DNA of 64,000 nt from CAG-1138 sp964495385 (GTDB lineage: Bacteria > Bacillota > Clostridia > Christensenellales > CAG-917), in NCBI GenBank assembly GCA_964495385.1, contig CAZBVO010000001.1, forward strand, positions 1-64,000, read 5' to 3'. Position 1 is the stretch's first letter; each line of letters starts with the position of its first letter. The notes below the pieces were generated by a model. That model made no database searches, was not told the DNA's origin, and saw nothing but the letters and a program-made list of their open reading frames with translations. Both the position numbers and the translations under genes were made by a program. Below are positions 35,267 through 44,361 of the stretch, piece after piece.

Positions 35267-36751
35267 TTAGTTATCGTATAAATTCTGACTCGCAAAGCGA
35301 GGTTCTGACGTGACGTTGATTTGCAACTTTCTGAGCATGTTTTCGTCCACAGGAAGCAACATACGGCTGGAATGCAGTTCGGTGTGTTTAAGTTCTTCCA
35401 GTTTTTCCACGGTATCTCGAACGATATCGTTGGTGGCGGCGCAAATGCTAAGTGCTATAAGCACTTCTTCAAGGTTCAATCTGAAATTCTTGTCGCCCAA
35501 AGTTTGCTGTTTAAGCTTGGTTATAGGTTCCAAAACGTTGGGTGCCAACAATTTGAACCTGTCCGGAACTTTTGCAAGCACCTTGACCGCGTTTATGATG
35601 CAACTTGCCGGAGCGGTCATAAGTTTGGTGTTTTTGCCGGTAACCACGGTTCCGTCCGCAAGTTCCAACGCACAGCAGCATTCTCCGCATTTGCTCTCTT
35701 TTTCAAGTGCCGGCCAAACAGCTTTTCTGTCCGTCGATTTAAGCCCGAGTTCGCTCATCAACAGCTCCAGTTTTTCCACGGTTTCCGAGTCGGCGGATCC
35801 GTTTTTGTGGTCGCACAAACCTTTGAAATAGCGGCGAATAATTTCCTGAGAGGCGGCCTCTCGGCACGCTTCGTCGTCGGTTATGGCATAGCCTGCCATA
35901 TTCACGCCCATGTCCGTCGGCGATTTGTAATTCAAACCGTTGTCGCTGATTTTGCCGAGAATGGACCTGACCACCGGAAACACTTCGATGTCCCTGTTGT
36001 AGTTTACGGTAGTGGCGCCGTAAGCTTCGAGGTGGAAATAGTCTATCATGTTCACGTCCTTAATGTCGGCCGTTGCGGCCTCGTAAGCGATGTTCACCGG
36101 ATGTTTCAAAGGCAAATTCCACACAGGGAAAGTTTCAAACTTGGCGTATCCCGCCTTGACTCCCCTTTTGTATTCGTGATAAAGCTGGCACAGACAGGTG
36201 GCAAGCTTGCCGCTGTTAGGGCCCGGTGCGTTCACGACAACCAAAGGCCTTGTGGTTTCGATGTACGGATTGCGCCCGTAGCCTTCGTCGCTGACGATAG
36301 TGTCTACGTCGGTCGGATAGCCCTTGGTGAGCGTGTGGATGTACACTTTAACCCCCCTGTTTTCCAGTTTTGTTTTGTAGGCGACGGCCTGCGGCTGATC
36401 CTTAAACTTGGTGATAACCACGCTGTTGACCATAATCCCCATATCGGTCATCACGTCGATAAGTCTCATAATTTCGGTGCCGTAAGTGATGCCGTAATCG
36501 GCACGAATCTTGTTGCGAGCTATGTCGTCGGCAGAAATGGCGAAAATGATTTCCGCCTTGTCTTTCAACTTTTGCAAAAGTTTTATTTTTGCGTTTGCGT
36601 CGAAACCGGGCAACACTCTTGCGGCGTGCAAATCGTCAAAAAGCTTGCCGCCGAACTCCAAATACAGTTTTCCGCCGGCCGCTTCGATGCGCTCCAAAAT
36701 GTGCTCGTACTGCTTTTTCATGTAAAGCTTTGAATCGAATCCGATTTTCAT
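35267..36751 (-). CDS. DUF1846 (UPF0371) protein
   Basis: 494 residues from the ATG at 36751, placed 8 nt after SD GGAGG. MKIGFDSKLYMKKQYEHILER and LYLEFGGKLFDD are hallmarks of the conserved UPF0371 family, common in Firmicutes. Structures of relatives suggest a nucleotide-binding fold, but the function is not known. It lies between the topoisomerase pair and pepF. Confidence 0.9.
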   Translation of the reverse strand: MKIGFDSKLYMKKQYEHILERIEAAGGKLYLEFGGKLFDDLHAARVLPGFDANAKIKLLQKLKDKAEIIFAISADDIARNKIRADYGITYGTEIMRLIDVMTDMGIMVNSVVITKFKDQPQAVAYKTKLENRGVKVYIHTLTKGYPTDVDTIVSDEGYGRNPYIETTRPLVVVNAPGPNSGKLATCLCQLYHEYKRGVKAGYAKFETFPVWNLPLKHPVNIAYEAATADIKDVNMIDYFHLEAYGATTVNYNRDIEVFPVVRSILGKISDNGLNYKSPTDMGVNMAGYAITDDEACREAASQEIIRRYFKGLCDHKNGSADSETVEKLELLMSELGLKSTDRKAVWPALEKESKCGECCCALELADGTVVTGKNTKLMTAPASCIINAVKVLAKVPDRFKLLAPNVLEPITKLKQQTLGDKNFRLNLEEVLIALSICAATNDIVRDTVEKLEELKHTELHSSRMLLPVDENMLRKLQINVTSEPRFASQNLYDN

Positions 36752-36767
36752 CTGTTCCTCCGAATTT

Positions 36768-39203
36768 TTATCTTTCGGCATCCACTATGTGTTTTAAAGC
36801 CGAAACCTTTTTGCCTTTTACAAGTGCTTTACCCCGTCCCGTGCGGCTGTCCAAAGCGATGTCCTCGGTCGAGAAACCGTACACTTTTTCGCCGTCCGAC
36901 AACATGACGTCGTAAGGCAGTTTGACGTACGAAACCAGCGCAACCTTTGCTTTTGGCGGCAAATCCACCAGTTTTACGCCCTTGTTGTAACGCTTTGACG
37001 AATCGAAGCTCCACGCCAACACGCGTTTTGCGAAGCCCTCGTCGGTAACCACCACTATTTCGCCTTCGTCGTTAATCATCATGGCCGATTGCAACCTGTC
37101 GCCGTCGTTCAACTTAATTCCCTTAACGCCTGCCGCATTACGCCCCTGCGTCGGGATTTCGTCCGCCTCGTAGACAAGGCAGATGCCGCCTTCGGTTGCC
37201 ATAAACACCCTATACTCCGGCAAAACCTCCTCAACGGACGTAAGCTTGTCGTCGTCGGTGAGATTTATGACCTTGAAAACGTTTTTCTGAACGTCCAATT
37301 CCTGCCACGGCGTACGTTTGACTGTGCCCGACGAAGTGAACATGACCGCATCGCCTTCCGGCAGAACGTCGAATGCAAAAACTTTGACTATTTTTTCCGT
37401 GGCGGAAGCACTCTTGTTAAGTTTTCCTATGCTTGCGCCCGACTCTCTCCATTTCTTTTCCGGAAGTTCGTCAAGCGACAGCCTGAAGCAATTTCCAAGG
37501 TCGGAAAACGCATAAATTTTTTGTTTGTTGTTTGCCGAGAGTGCCTGCGCAACCGCCGCCGAAACGTCGTTGTCCGCCGCCCTTCTCATTGCGCCGCCGA
37601 AACCTCTGTTGGTAACGAATTTCAGGCCTCCGTCCGCATTAAGCACCAGCACGCCCTCTTTGTAAACGACTTCGTCTTCGCTGTGATATTTCACTTCAAT
37701 GTCCGCGCCTTCGGCCTTAATGTCGGTCATACGAGGTGTTTTGAACGCCTTTTTAATTTCCAACAGCTCTTTTTGCATAAGGCTGTTTTGGCGTCTGCGG
37801 CTTTGCAACAAAGCGGTGAGGTCTTCGATTTTTTTCTTTAACTCGACAAGTTCGTCCTCCAACGCCTTAACGTCCAAACCGGTGAGTCTGCGCAGTTTCA
37901 TTTCCAAAATGGCCTGCGTCTGTCTGTCGGACAAATCGAACCTGCGTTTGAGTTCGTCGGCAGCGGCCGAAGCGGTCGGAGCCTTTTTGATTATTTTGAT
38001 GACTTCGTCGATATTTTTTATGGCAATAAACAAACCTTCGACGATTTCCGCCCTCAGTTTTGCCGCTTTAAGGTCGTACGTCGCTCTGCGAACGATAACC
38101 TGCCTTTGGTAATCGACGTAGTACTGAAGCATTTCGATAAGCCCCAGTTGCTTAGGTTTTCCGTCGGCAATGGCAACCATGTTGAAATTGTAGTTGCATT
38201 CCAAAGCGGTTTGTTTAAACAAAAATCGCAAAATCTGTTCGGCGTTGCCGTCCTTTTTGACTTTGATAACCGCCCTCATACCCTCTCGGTCGCTCTCGTC
38301 GACTATGTCGGCGATGTATTGCAGGCAGGTATCCTTTTTTGCCTCCCTAAGCTCCAAAATTTTGGTAAGCAAATCGGTTTTTTTAAGCTGATACGGAATT
38401 TCGGTTATTACGATGTTCTTTTTGTCGCCTACGTCGTCTTCGATAAAGGCCTTTGCGCGCATCTTGACTTTGCCCTTGCCCGTTTCGTAAGCTTGCACCA
38501 GTTCGGGACCGCAAACTATGGTTCCGCCGGTAGGGAAATCCGGACCTTTAATATAGGTCATCATTTCCTCAAGCTTCATTTTAGGTTTGTCGATAAGTGC
38601 AACCGCACCGTCTATGACCTCGCCGAGGTTGTGCGGAGGGATGCTTGTGGACAAGCCGACCGCTATGCCGTCCGTTCCGTTTACCAACAGATTGGGGAAT
38701 CTGCACGGAAGCGTAACGGGTTCTTTGAGGCTGTCGTCGAAGTTCCATTGCATTTCGACGGTGTCTTTGTCTAAATCTTTAAGCATTTCCAACGCAAGCG
38801 GCGTAAGCCTTGCTTCGGTGTAACGCATTGCCGCCGCACCGTCGCCGTCCACGCTGCCGAAGTTGCCGTGTCCGTCAACCAACGTCATACGCATGTTGAA
38901 CGGCTGTGCCAACCTTACCAAAGCTCCGTAAACGCTGCTGTCGCCGTGCGGATGGTATTTACCCAAGCAATCGCCGACGATACGGGCGCATTTTCTGTGC
39001 GGCTTGTCCGGGGTAACGTCAAGCTCGTACATGCTGTAAAGCACCCTTCTCTGAACAGGTTTCAAACCGTCTTCCACACGAGGCAAAGCACGGTCCAAAA
39101 TAACCGTTTCCGAGTACGGCATCATGCTTTCGTGCATAACCGTCTCGAGAGGTTTTTCGTAAACGACCGAATTATCCGCTTCGATAATTTTTTCCTTAGC
39201 CAT
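36768..39203 (-). CDS. type IIA topoisomerase subunit A (ParC/GyrA family)
   Basis: 811 residues. DNA breakage-reunion subunit. Catalytic Tyr128 in AAMRYTEARL; RKCARIVGD and GKYHPHGDSSVYG before it. The C-terminal beta-pinwheel is present, but I see no GyrA box (QRRGGKG-type). This favours topoisomerase IV or a clostridial second enzyme over gyrase. The acidic residue contacted by quinolones (E. coli GyrA Asp87) is Gly93 here, while the Ser position is kept (Ser89). Start overlaps the subunit B stop (TAATG). Confidence 0.93.
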   Translation of the reverse strand: MAKEKIIEADNSVVYEKPLETVMHESMMPYSETVILDRALPRVEDGLKPVQRRVLYSMYELDVTPDKPHRKCARIVGDCLGKYHPHGDSSVYGALVRLAQPFNMRMTLVDGHGNFGSVDGDGAAAMRYTEARLTPLALEMLKDLDKDTVEMQWNFDDSLKEPVTLPCRFPNLLVNGTDGIAVGLSTSIPPHNLGEVIDGAVALIDKPKMKLEEMMTYIKGPDFPTGGTIVCGPELVQAYETGKGKVKMRAKAFIEDDVGDKKNIVITEIPYQLKKTDLLTKILELREAKKDTCLQYIADIVDESDREGMRAVIKVKKDGNAEQILRFLFKQTALECNYNFNMVAIADGKPKQLGLIEMLQYYVDYQRQVIVRRATYDLKAAKLRAEIVEGLFIAIKNIDEVIKIIKKAPTASAAADELKRRFDLSDRQTQAILEMKLRRLTGLDVKALEDELVELKKKIEDLTALLQSRRRQNSLMQKELLEIKKAFKTPRMTDIKAEGADIEVKYHSEDEVVYKEGVLVLNADGGLKFVTNRGFGGAMRRAADNDVSAAVAQALSANNKQKIYAFSDLGNCFRLSLDELPEKKWRESGASIGKLNKSASATEKIVKVFAFDVLPEGDAVMFTSSGTVKRTPWQELDVQKNVFKVINLTDDDKLTSVEEVLPEYRVFMATEGGICLVYEADEIPTQGRNAAGVKGIKLNDGDRLQSAMMINDEGEIVVVTDEGFAKRVLAWSFDSSKRYNKGVKLVDLPPKAKVALVSYVKLPYDVMLSDGEKVYGFSTEDIALDSRTGRGKALVKGKKVSALKHIVDAER

Positions 39204-41167
39204 TATCTGTTACCTCCCGTCGGTTTTTCGAAATTGTCTTCCTTGTTGAAGTTTGCGTAAGCGTAAATATATTCCTTTCTCGGCTCGACCTTGTCGCCCA
39301 TAAGCGTGCTTATGCGCTTGTCGGCAAGGGCTGCATCCTGAATGGTAACCCTGACCAAAGCCCTCTTTGACGGATCCATAGTGGTTTCCCAAAGCTGCTC
39401 CGGATTCATTTCGCCAAGGCCTTTGTAGCGTTGCAAATTATAGTTTCTGCCAAAGTCTTTTCTGGCTTCTTCCAGTTCATCGTCGTCATAGCAGTAGCGC
39501 ACCTGATCTTTTTTCTGAAGCTTATAAAGCGGCGGCATTCCGATATAAACGTGTCCGCGCTGAATAAGCTCGCGCATGTGTCTGAAAAAGAAAGTCAGCA
39601 GCAACGCCCTGATGTGCGCGCCGTCGTAGTCGGCATCGGCCAAGATGATGATTTTGTGATATTTCAAGTCGCCGAGGTCGAAGTCCTCGTCGATGCCCGT
39701 GCCGAGAGCCGTGATTATCGTCCTTATTTCGGCATTGTCCAAAATTTTGTCAATCGACGCCTTTTCGACGTTCAACGGTTTGCCTCGAAGAGGCAAAATA
39801 GCCTGAGTTCTGCGGTCTCTGCCCTGTTTTGCACTGCCGCCTGCCGAGTCGCCCTCAACGATAAAAAGCTCGTTAAATTCGGCTTTTCTGCCGCTGCAGC
39901 TGGCAAGTTTGCCCAACAAAGGCGCGCCGTCGAGGCTGTTTTTCTTTCGGCTGATTTCCTTTGCTTTTTTGACGCTTTCACGGGTTTTGGCCGCACCTGC
40001 CGCCTTGTTCAAAATCTTTTCGACGGTAGCTTTTGACGACTTAAGTCCCAAAAATTCCTCAAGCTTTTGGCCGACTATTTGCTCGGTCAAAATTTTTGCT
40101 TCGGGGTTTCCGAGTTTGGTTTTGGTCTGCCCCTCGAACTGAATGTTCTGCATCTTTATGGACAGAACCGCTGTCATACCCTCTCTGAAGTCCTCGCCCA
40201 AAAAGTTTTGGTCCTTATCCTTCAAAAAGCCGCTTTTTCTGGCATAGTCGTTCAAAGCCCTGGTTATTGCCGATTTGAAACCGACTTCGTGAGTGCCGCC
40301 GTCGGTGGTCGGGATGTTGTTGACGTAGCTTATGATGTTTTCCGAATAGGTATAGGTGTGCTGAAAAGCCACCGAAACCAAAAAGTTGCCGTCCGAACCC
40401 TCAAGCAAAATAGGATTGCGGTAAATGGCGTCTTTTTCCTCGTTGATGTATTGCACGAAGTCCGAAACACCGCCCTCGTAGTGGAAAGTATCCGACTTGC
40501 CCGTGCCGCCGAAAAACGGCAAACGTTCGTCTTTAAGAACAAGCGTAACCTGTTTGTTCAAAAATGCGATTTCACGAAGACGCTCGGAAATGGTTTCGTA
40601 GCTGAAACGCTCGTTTCCGAACACTCTTTCGTCCGCTTTAAAGGTAACTCGTGTGCCAGTTTCCTTGGTTTTGCCGACGATTTTAAGGTCGGAAAGTTTG
40701 ACGCCCGACTTGATTTTGCCGCCCACTTCGGGGCTGTGGAAATCCTGTCTGTAATGGTTGCCGTCCTTAAAAACCTCAACGGTAAGCCATTCACTCAAAG
40801 CGTTTGTAACCGATGCGCCCACGCCGTGCAAACCGCCCGAAAAACCGTAGCTTTCGTTGTCGAACTTAGCGCCTGCGTGCAATTGGGTGTAAACAACCTC
40901 TACGCCCGAAATACCAAGCTTCGGATGTTTGTCGACAGGCACGCCTCGCCCGTTGTCGGTAACGCGCATAACGTTGTCGTCAAGCATTTCGACTTCAACT
41001 TTGTTTCCGTGACCGTTGGTGATTTCGTCGATGCCGTTGTCGATGATTTCCCAAAGTATATGATGCAGGCCCTTGTTGCCGGTAGTACCGATATACATAC
41101 CCGGACGCAACCTTACCGCGTCCAAACCTTCCAGAACCTGTATGTCTTTTGCTTTATAATCTGCCAT
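39203..41167 (-). CDS. type IIA topoisomerase subunit B (ParE/GyrB family)
   Basis: 654 residues. ATPase subunit: IIDNGIDEITNGHG and VTDNGRGVPVD (Bergerat fold), FSGGLHGVGASVTNALS, transducer QFEGQTKTKLGNPEA, TOPRIM LFIVEGDSAGGSAKQGRDRR, and LADADYDGAHIRALL with the metal-binding Asp residues. Length fits ParE (655 in Bacillus) and GyrB (638) alike. Gyrase versus topoisomerase IV cannot be settled from this window. An extended -10 promoter lies upstream. Confidence 0.93.
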   Translation of the reverse strand: MADYKAKDIQVLEGLDAVRLRPGMYIGTTGNKGLHHILWEIIDNGIDEITNGHGNKVEVEMLDDNVMRVTDNGRGVPVDKHPKLGISGVEVVYTQLHAGAKFDNESYGFSGGLHGVGASVTNALSEWLTVEVFKDGNHYRQDFHSPEVGGKIKSGVKLSDLKIVGKTKETGTRVTFKADERVFGNERFSYETISERLREIAFLNKQVTLVLKDERLPFFGGTGKSDTFHYEGGVSDFVQYINEEKDAIYRNPILLEGSDGNFLVSVAFQHTYTYSENIISYVNNIPTTDGGTHEVGFKSAITRALNDYARKSGFLKDKDQNFLGEDFREGMTAVLSIKMQNIQFEGQTKTKLGNPEAKILTEQIVGQKLEEFLGLKSSKATVEKILNKAAGAAKTRESVKKAKEISRKKNSLDGAPLLGKLASCSGRKAEFNELFIVEGDSAGGSAKQGRDRRTQAILPLRGKPLNVEKASIDKILDNAEIRTIITALGTGIDEDFDLGDLKYHKIIILADADYDGAHIRALLLTFFFRHMRELIQRGHVYIGMPPLYKLQKKDQVRYCYDDDELEEARKDFGRNYNLQRYKGLGEMNPEQLWETTMDPSKRALVRVTIQDAALADKRISTLMGDKVEPRKEYIYAYANFNKEDNFEKPTGGNR

Positions 41168-41221
41168 TTAAACCCCCGTAAATCCCAAGTGGGTGCGTGT
41201 AAATAAAATAATAACTCAATC

Positions 41222-41230
41222 ATTATAGCA
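41222..41230 (-). promoter_or_regulatory. extended -10 promoter of the topoisomerase operon
   Basis: Minus strand TGCTATAAT, 55 nt upstream of subunit B. The -35 region is poor (TATCTT), so this relies on the extended -10. Between it and murG, plus-strand TTGAC motifs recur at 41310, 41319, 41331 and 41350; the last, with TAAAGC 17 bp on, is a possible murG promoter. Confidence 0.55.
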
Positions 41231-41426
41231 TAGTTTTCGCCAAAAAGATAGCACTGGAGACGGCAAAATCGGTTTTTGAAAAAATTTTTTACTTGCTTAA
41301 CCGTCGTTATTGACAGAATTGACCGTATTTTTGACACAAAGCATCGTATTTGACGGCTCCTGTTTTAAATTTTAAAGCCGAAGGCAACAATTGCCCGTAT
41401 CGTACATAAACTTATTTGAGGTGAAC

Positions 41427-42470
41427 ATGAAAACAGTAGTTTTGACCGGCGGAGGCACGGCAGGCCACGTCATACCGCTTATCGCGCTTTTGCCCGAACT
41501 TGAAAAAAGATTTGACAAAATTTATTTTATCGGCGGTTGCGGTCCCGAAAAAGAACTTGCAAAAAAGGCCGGCCTTACCTATTTTCAAACCCAAACGATA
41601 GCTTTAAAGCGCAGCTTTTCGCCCAAAAACCTCGCAATACCCTTTATTCTCGAAAAAGGCGTGCGCCAAGCAGAGGCGCACCTTGAAAACGTAAACCCTT
41701 CCGTCGTTATCGGGAAAGGCGGCTATGCGTCGCTGCCGACAATGCTTGCGGCAAAAAGGCTCGGAGTGCCTTCGGTTGCTCACGAAAGCGACCTGACCGT
41801 CGGTTTGGCAAACAAAATCGCTTGCAAATCCGGCAGAGCGTTGCTTCTGACCTCATTTCCCGAAACCAAAGGTTTCGGCCGAACGGTTTACACCGGGTTT
41901 CCTCTTCGCGAGTCGCTGTCGGAAGGCAACAAATTTCAAGCGGCAAAATCGCTTGATTTAAACCTTGACAAGCCCGTTCTTCTCGTAATGGGCGGTTCGT
42001 CGGGCGCCGAAGCCATAAACAAAGCCGTCGCGCTTGCCCTCGACAAACTGCTTGCTCAATTCAACGTTGTGCATATTGTCGGCAAACGCAATCCGCTTCC
42101 GCCCCTAAGGCAAAACTACCGTCCGCTTTCCTATTCCGATGACGTACAAAATCTTTACGCACTTGCCGACGTCGTCGTCTCCCGAGCAGGTGCAGGTGCC
42201 GTTTCCGAGCTGTCGTACCTAAAAAAATCGGTGGTTTTGATACCGTTGCCGTCAAAAGCCAGCCGAGGCGACCAGCTTGACAACGCTCGCTATGCGCAAA
42301 GTTTCGGTGCGGTTGTTCTCGAACAGCAAAATCTTACGCCCGACACGCTTCTGTCCGCCGTCTGCCAAGCAAGAAACGTCAAAATGCGACCGCTGTCTAC
42401 ACCCGCAAACAAAATCATTGCCGACATACTTGTTTCCGAAGCAAACGGAAACGGCAAAAAAATATTTTGA
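41427..42470 (+). CDS. murG: UDP-GlcNAc:lipid I N-acetylglucosaminyltransferase MurG
   Basis: 347 residues from the ATG at 41427 (SD GAGGTG). It makes lipid II from lipid I on the inner membrane face. Glycine loop LTGGGTAGHVIP at the N-terminus, GKGGYASLPTMLAA, MGGSSGAEAIN, and the donor-binding SRAGAGAVSEL. GT28 family. It stands outside any division/cell-wall cluster and on the opposite strand to its neighbours. Confidence 0.93.
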   Translation: MKTVVLTGGGTAGHVIPLIALLPELEKRFDKIYFIGGCGPEKELAKKAGLTYFQTQTIALKRSFSPKNLAIPFILEKGVRQAEAHLENVNPSVVIGKGGYASLPTMLAAKRLGVPSVAHESDLTVGLANKIACKSGRALLLTSFPETKGFGRTVYTGFPLRESLSEGNKFQAAKSLDLNLDKPVLLVMGGSSGAEAINKAVALALDKLLAQFNVVHIVGKRNPLPPLRQNYRPLSYSDDVQNLYALADVVVSRAGAGAVSELSYLKKSVVLIPLPSKASRGDQLDNARYAQSFGAVVLEQQNLTPDTLLSAVCQARNVKMRPLSTPANKIIADILVSEANGNGKKIF

Positions 42471-42533
42471 CTTATTTTGAAACTTGCCGCCACCTCGAAA
42501 AAACGTCTGTTAAACTGCTTGCGGAGGTGGCAC

Positions 42534-43853
42534 ATGAAAAACTCATCGACCAAATGGCTTTTAGTAACCTTTCTTATCGGCATAAGCGTGTTGTGTTTTG
42601 CGCTTTACGAACAGTATTTTACCTCTGACACTCCGCCCGACACACCCCCTGCGGCCGCCGAACCGGAATCGCCCGACCCTCCTCAGACCGAGCCCGAGCA
42701 GCCGACCGTAACCCGAGTTTACAGCGAGTTTCCCAAAAAGGCCGAAGTATACGAAGGCATGGTAGCGCAAAACGTAGGCGGCTTAGGATGCGAGCGGCTG
42801 TTTGAAACGTACGCCGTCGGCGATAATTATTACGTGTTTTTCGACAGCACTTCCGACAGCTACGACGTAAACTCCGACGGGGCAACCAAAGCGGTTTGCA
42901 TGGCGAAAATCAACTCCAAACTCACTCTCGAAAGCGTATCCGTCATCGCAACCGAACAAACGGTAAAAGCCGTAAAAATCACGCCTACGGGATTTTTCGT
43001 GGCAACCGCGGCCGAGGATTTCGGCAAAATTTACGACGTTTCGTTTGACGGTGCCGTTCAAAACCAAGCGTTCACCGACCTGCCGACCGACGCAAAAATG
43101 TATCTTACAAACGGCGAAGTCCTTTGTTTTTTGACCGCAAAAAACAAAATCGAATGTCTTGTTTACAGCAATTCATTCGATCTTCTTCGCAGCTACAGCA
43201 AGTCGTTTTCCGGCGCCGAAAGCATAAATTCGGTGCTTCCTTCGGCAACCGGCTACACCGTAGCGGCCTGCTCGGACAGCGGATTTACTTTGTTCAATTT
43301 TGACCGAAACAGCGGTTTTAACGAAACATTACTGTCCGTAAACGGCACGTTGTGCAATTTTGAACCAATTATATACAACAACAGCCAATGCTATTTGCTT
43401 GCCTGTTTGTCCGACGATGCGTTTGCGGTCACGCTTCTCGATTCAAACTTCGACGAACTTTACAAAACCACCCTAAATCGCCCCGAACAGGCTACCGCAA
43501 TCCCCGTTGAGGACGGCTTTTTGCTCATCACAACCGACGGCGATCAAACAAAATGGTTGCTTTATTGCGAGCATCTCGACTTCGTTTTGAATCTCAACGT
43601 CAACCTCAACGTAAGCCGTTTATGCTTTCACCAAACCTTAAATGACGGCGAACGTTTGTGCTTCGAATCGGACGGTTCTCTTGTCTACGCAACCTTCAAA
43701 AACGGCAATTTGGCCGTGGAACAAGCCTTCGAGGGCGCTTCGGGAGGCATAGCGATAGACGGCGTTCTGTGTTTCAACGCCAACGCAAAAAATGGTTTTT
43801 TCAAAAAATCTTTCGGCGACGACGACGTCTACGTCCTAAAACCTGCCGCCTAA
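42534..43853 (+). CDS. membrane-anchored protein of unknown function downstream of murG
   Basis: 439 residues from the ATG at 42534 (SD GGAGGTGG). One N-terminal TM (residues ~8-26) is followed by a Pro/Glu-rich linker (~35-60) and a ~380-residue extracytoplasmic domain of repeated short beta-strand blocks that could be a propeller. No family recognised. It probably shares the murG transcript (63-nt gap), which ends at 43859-43891. Confidence 0.72.
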   Translation: MKNSSTKWLLVTFLIGISVLCFALYEQYFTSDTPPDTPPAAAEPESPDPPQTEPEQPTVTRVYSEFPKKAEVYEGMVAQNVGGLGCERLFETYAVGDNYYVFFDSTSDSYDVNSDGATKAVCMAKINSKLTLESVSVIATEQTVKAVKITPTGFFVATAAEDFGKIYDVSFDGAVQNQAFTDLPTDAKMYLTNGEVLCFLTAKNKIECLVYSNSFDLLRSYSKSFSGAESINSVLPSATGYTVAACSDSGFTLFNFDRNSGFNETLLSVNGTLCNFEPIIYNNSQCYLLACLSDDAFAVTLLDSNFDELYKTTLNRPEQATAIPVEDGFLLITTDGDQTKWLLYCEHLDFVLNLNVNLNVSRLCFHQTLNDGERLCFESDGSLVYATFKNGNLAVEQAFEGASGGIAIDGVLCFNANAKNGFFKKSFGDDDVYVLKPAA

Positions 43854-43858
43854 CAAAA

Positions 43859-43891
43859 AAATCCACCGCAAGTGCGATGGATTTATTTTTA
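43859..43891. terminator. bidirectional terminator between murG operon and phage module
   Basis: AAATCCA / TGGATTT stem with inner pairs. Plus strand continues ATTTTTAT; minus strand continues with a run of seven Ts. It ends both convergent transcripts. Confidence 0.85.
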
Positions 43892-44104
43892 TACTATTTG
43901 TTCTTCGTTGCCGTCCGAGCCTCCGCCCTTACCGTTGTCCTTAATAATTCCCGCAACAACCAAAATGCCGCAAAACGCCGTCACCAATTCGTTGACGTAC
44001 GGAGCGTCGATTTTGACTCCCGCAGTTTGCAAAAACACCACAATCGCGCCCGACAAAGCAAGCCAAAAGGTTTTGCTTTTCAGTTTTTCCTTAAAGTCGT
44101 TCAT
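43889..44104 (-). CDS. phage holin, phi LC3 type
   Basis: 71 residues: KEKLKSKTFWLALSGAIVVFLQ as first TM, a short loop, a second TM (FCGILVVAGIIKD), then a Gly/Ser-rich hydrophilic tail. This matches the phage_holin_1 pattern. Holins permeabilise the membrane for lysin release; no endolysin is present here. Overlaps the upstream holin-like gene by 4 nt. Confidence 0.82.
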   Translation of the reverse strand: MNDFKEKLKSKTFWLALSGAIVVFLQTAGVKIDAPYVNELVTAFCGILVVAGIIKDNGKGGGSDGNEEQIV

Positions 44105-44361
44105 ACGGCAGTGTCCTTTGTCGACGGTTTGGTTCTGCCGGATGCGATGCCGTGATTTTTCATTTCGTCCAAACTGTTTTGGATGTCTTCCAACTTTTCC
44201 TTAACGTCGGTGCTCTGCTTGAGGCTTGCCGACAGCGATTCGATGGTTTTGGTGTATTTAAGTTCTCTTGTTCGCCCGTCTTTCAGCTGATAGAAAAACA
44301 GAAACACAAACAAAGCCGCCCAAATTCCGTTTGCGGTTGCAAGCTTTAAAATTTCCGTCAA
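44101..44361 (-). CDS. BhlA/UviB-family holin-like peptide
   Basis: 86 residues: single N-terminal TM (NGIWAALFVFLFFYQL) followed by a charged coiled coil (YTKTIESLSASLKQ). This is the BhlA/UviB layout, known from prophage lysis and bacteriocin-release loci. Overlaps genes on both sides. Confidence 0.82.
   Translation of the reverse strand: MTEILKLATANGIWAALFVFLFFYQLKDGRTRELKYTKTIESLSASLKQSTDVKEKLEDIQNSLDEMKNHGIASGRTKPSTKDTAV

Noticed and set aside
36768..41167. firm naming of the pair as gyrA/gyrB
   Set aside because: No GyrA box visible, lengths fit ParC/ParE as well, and no dnaA/recF context. Left as family-level calls.
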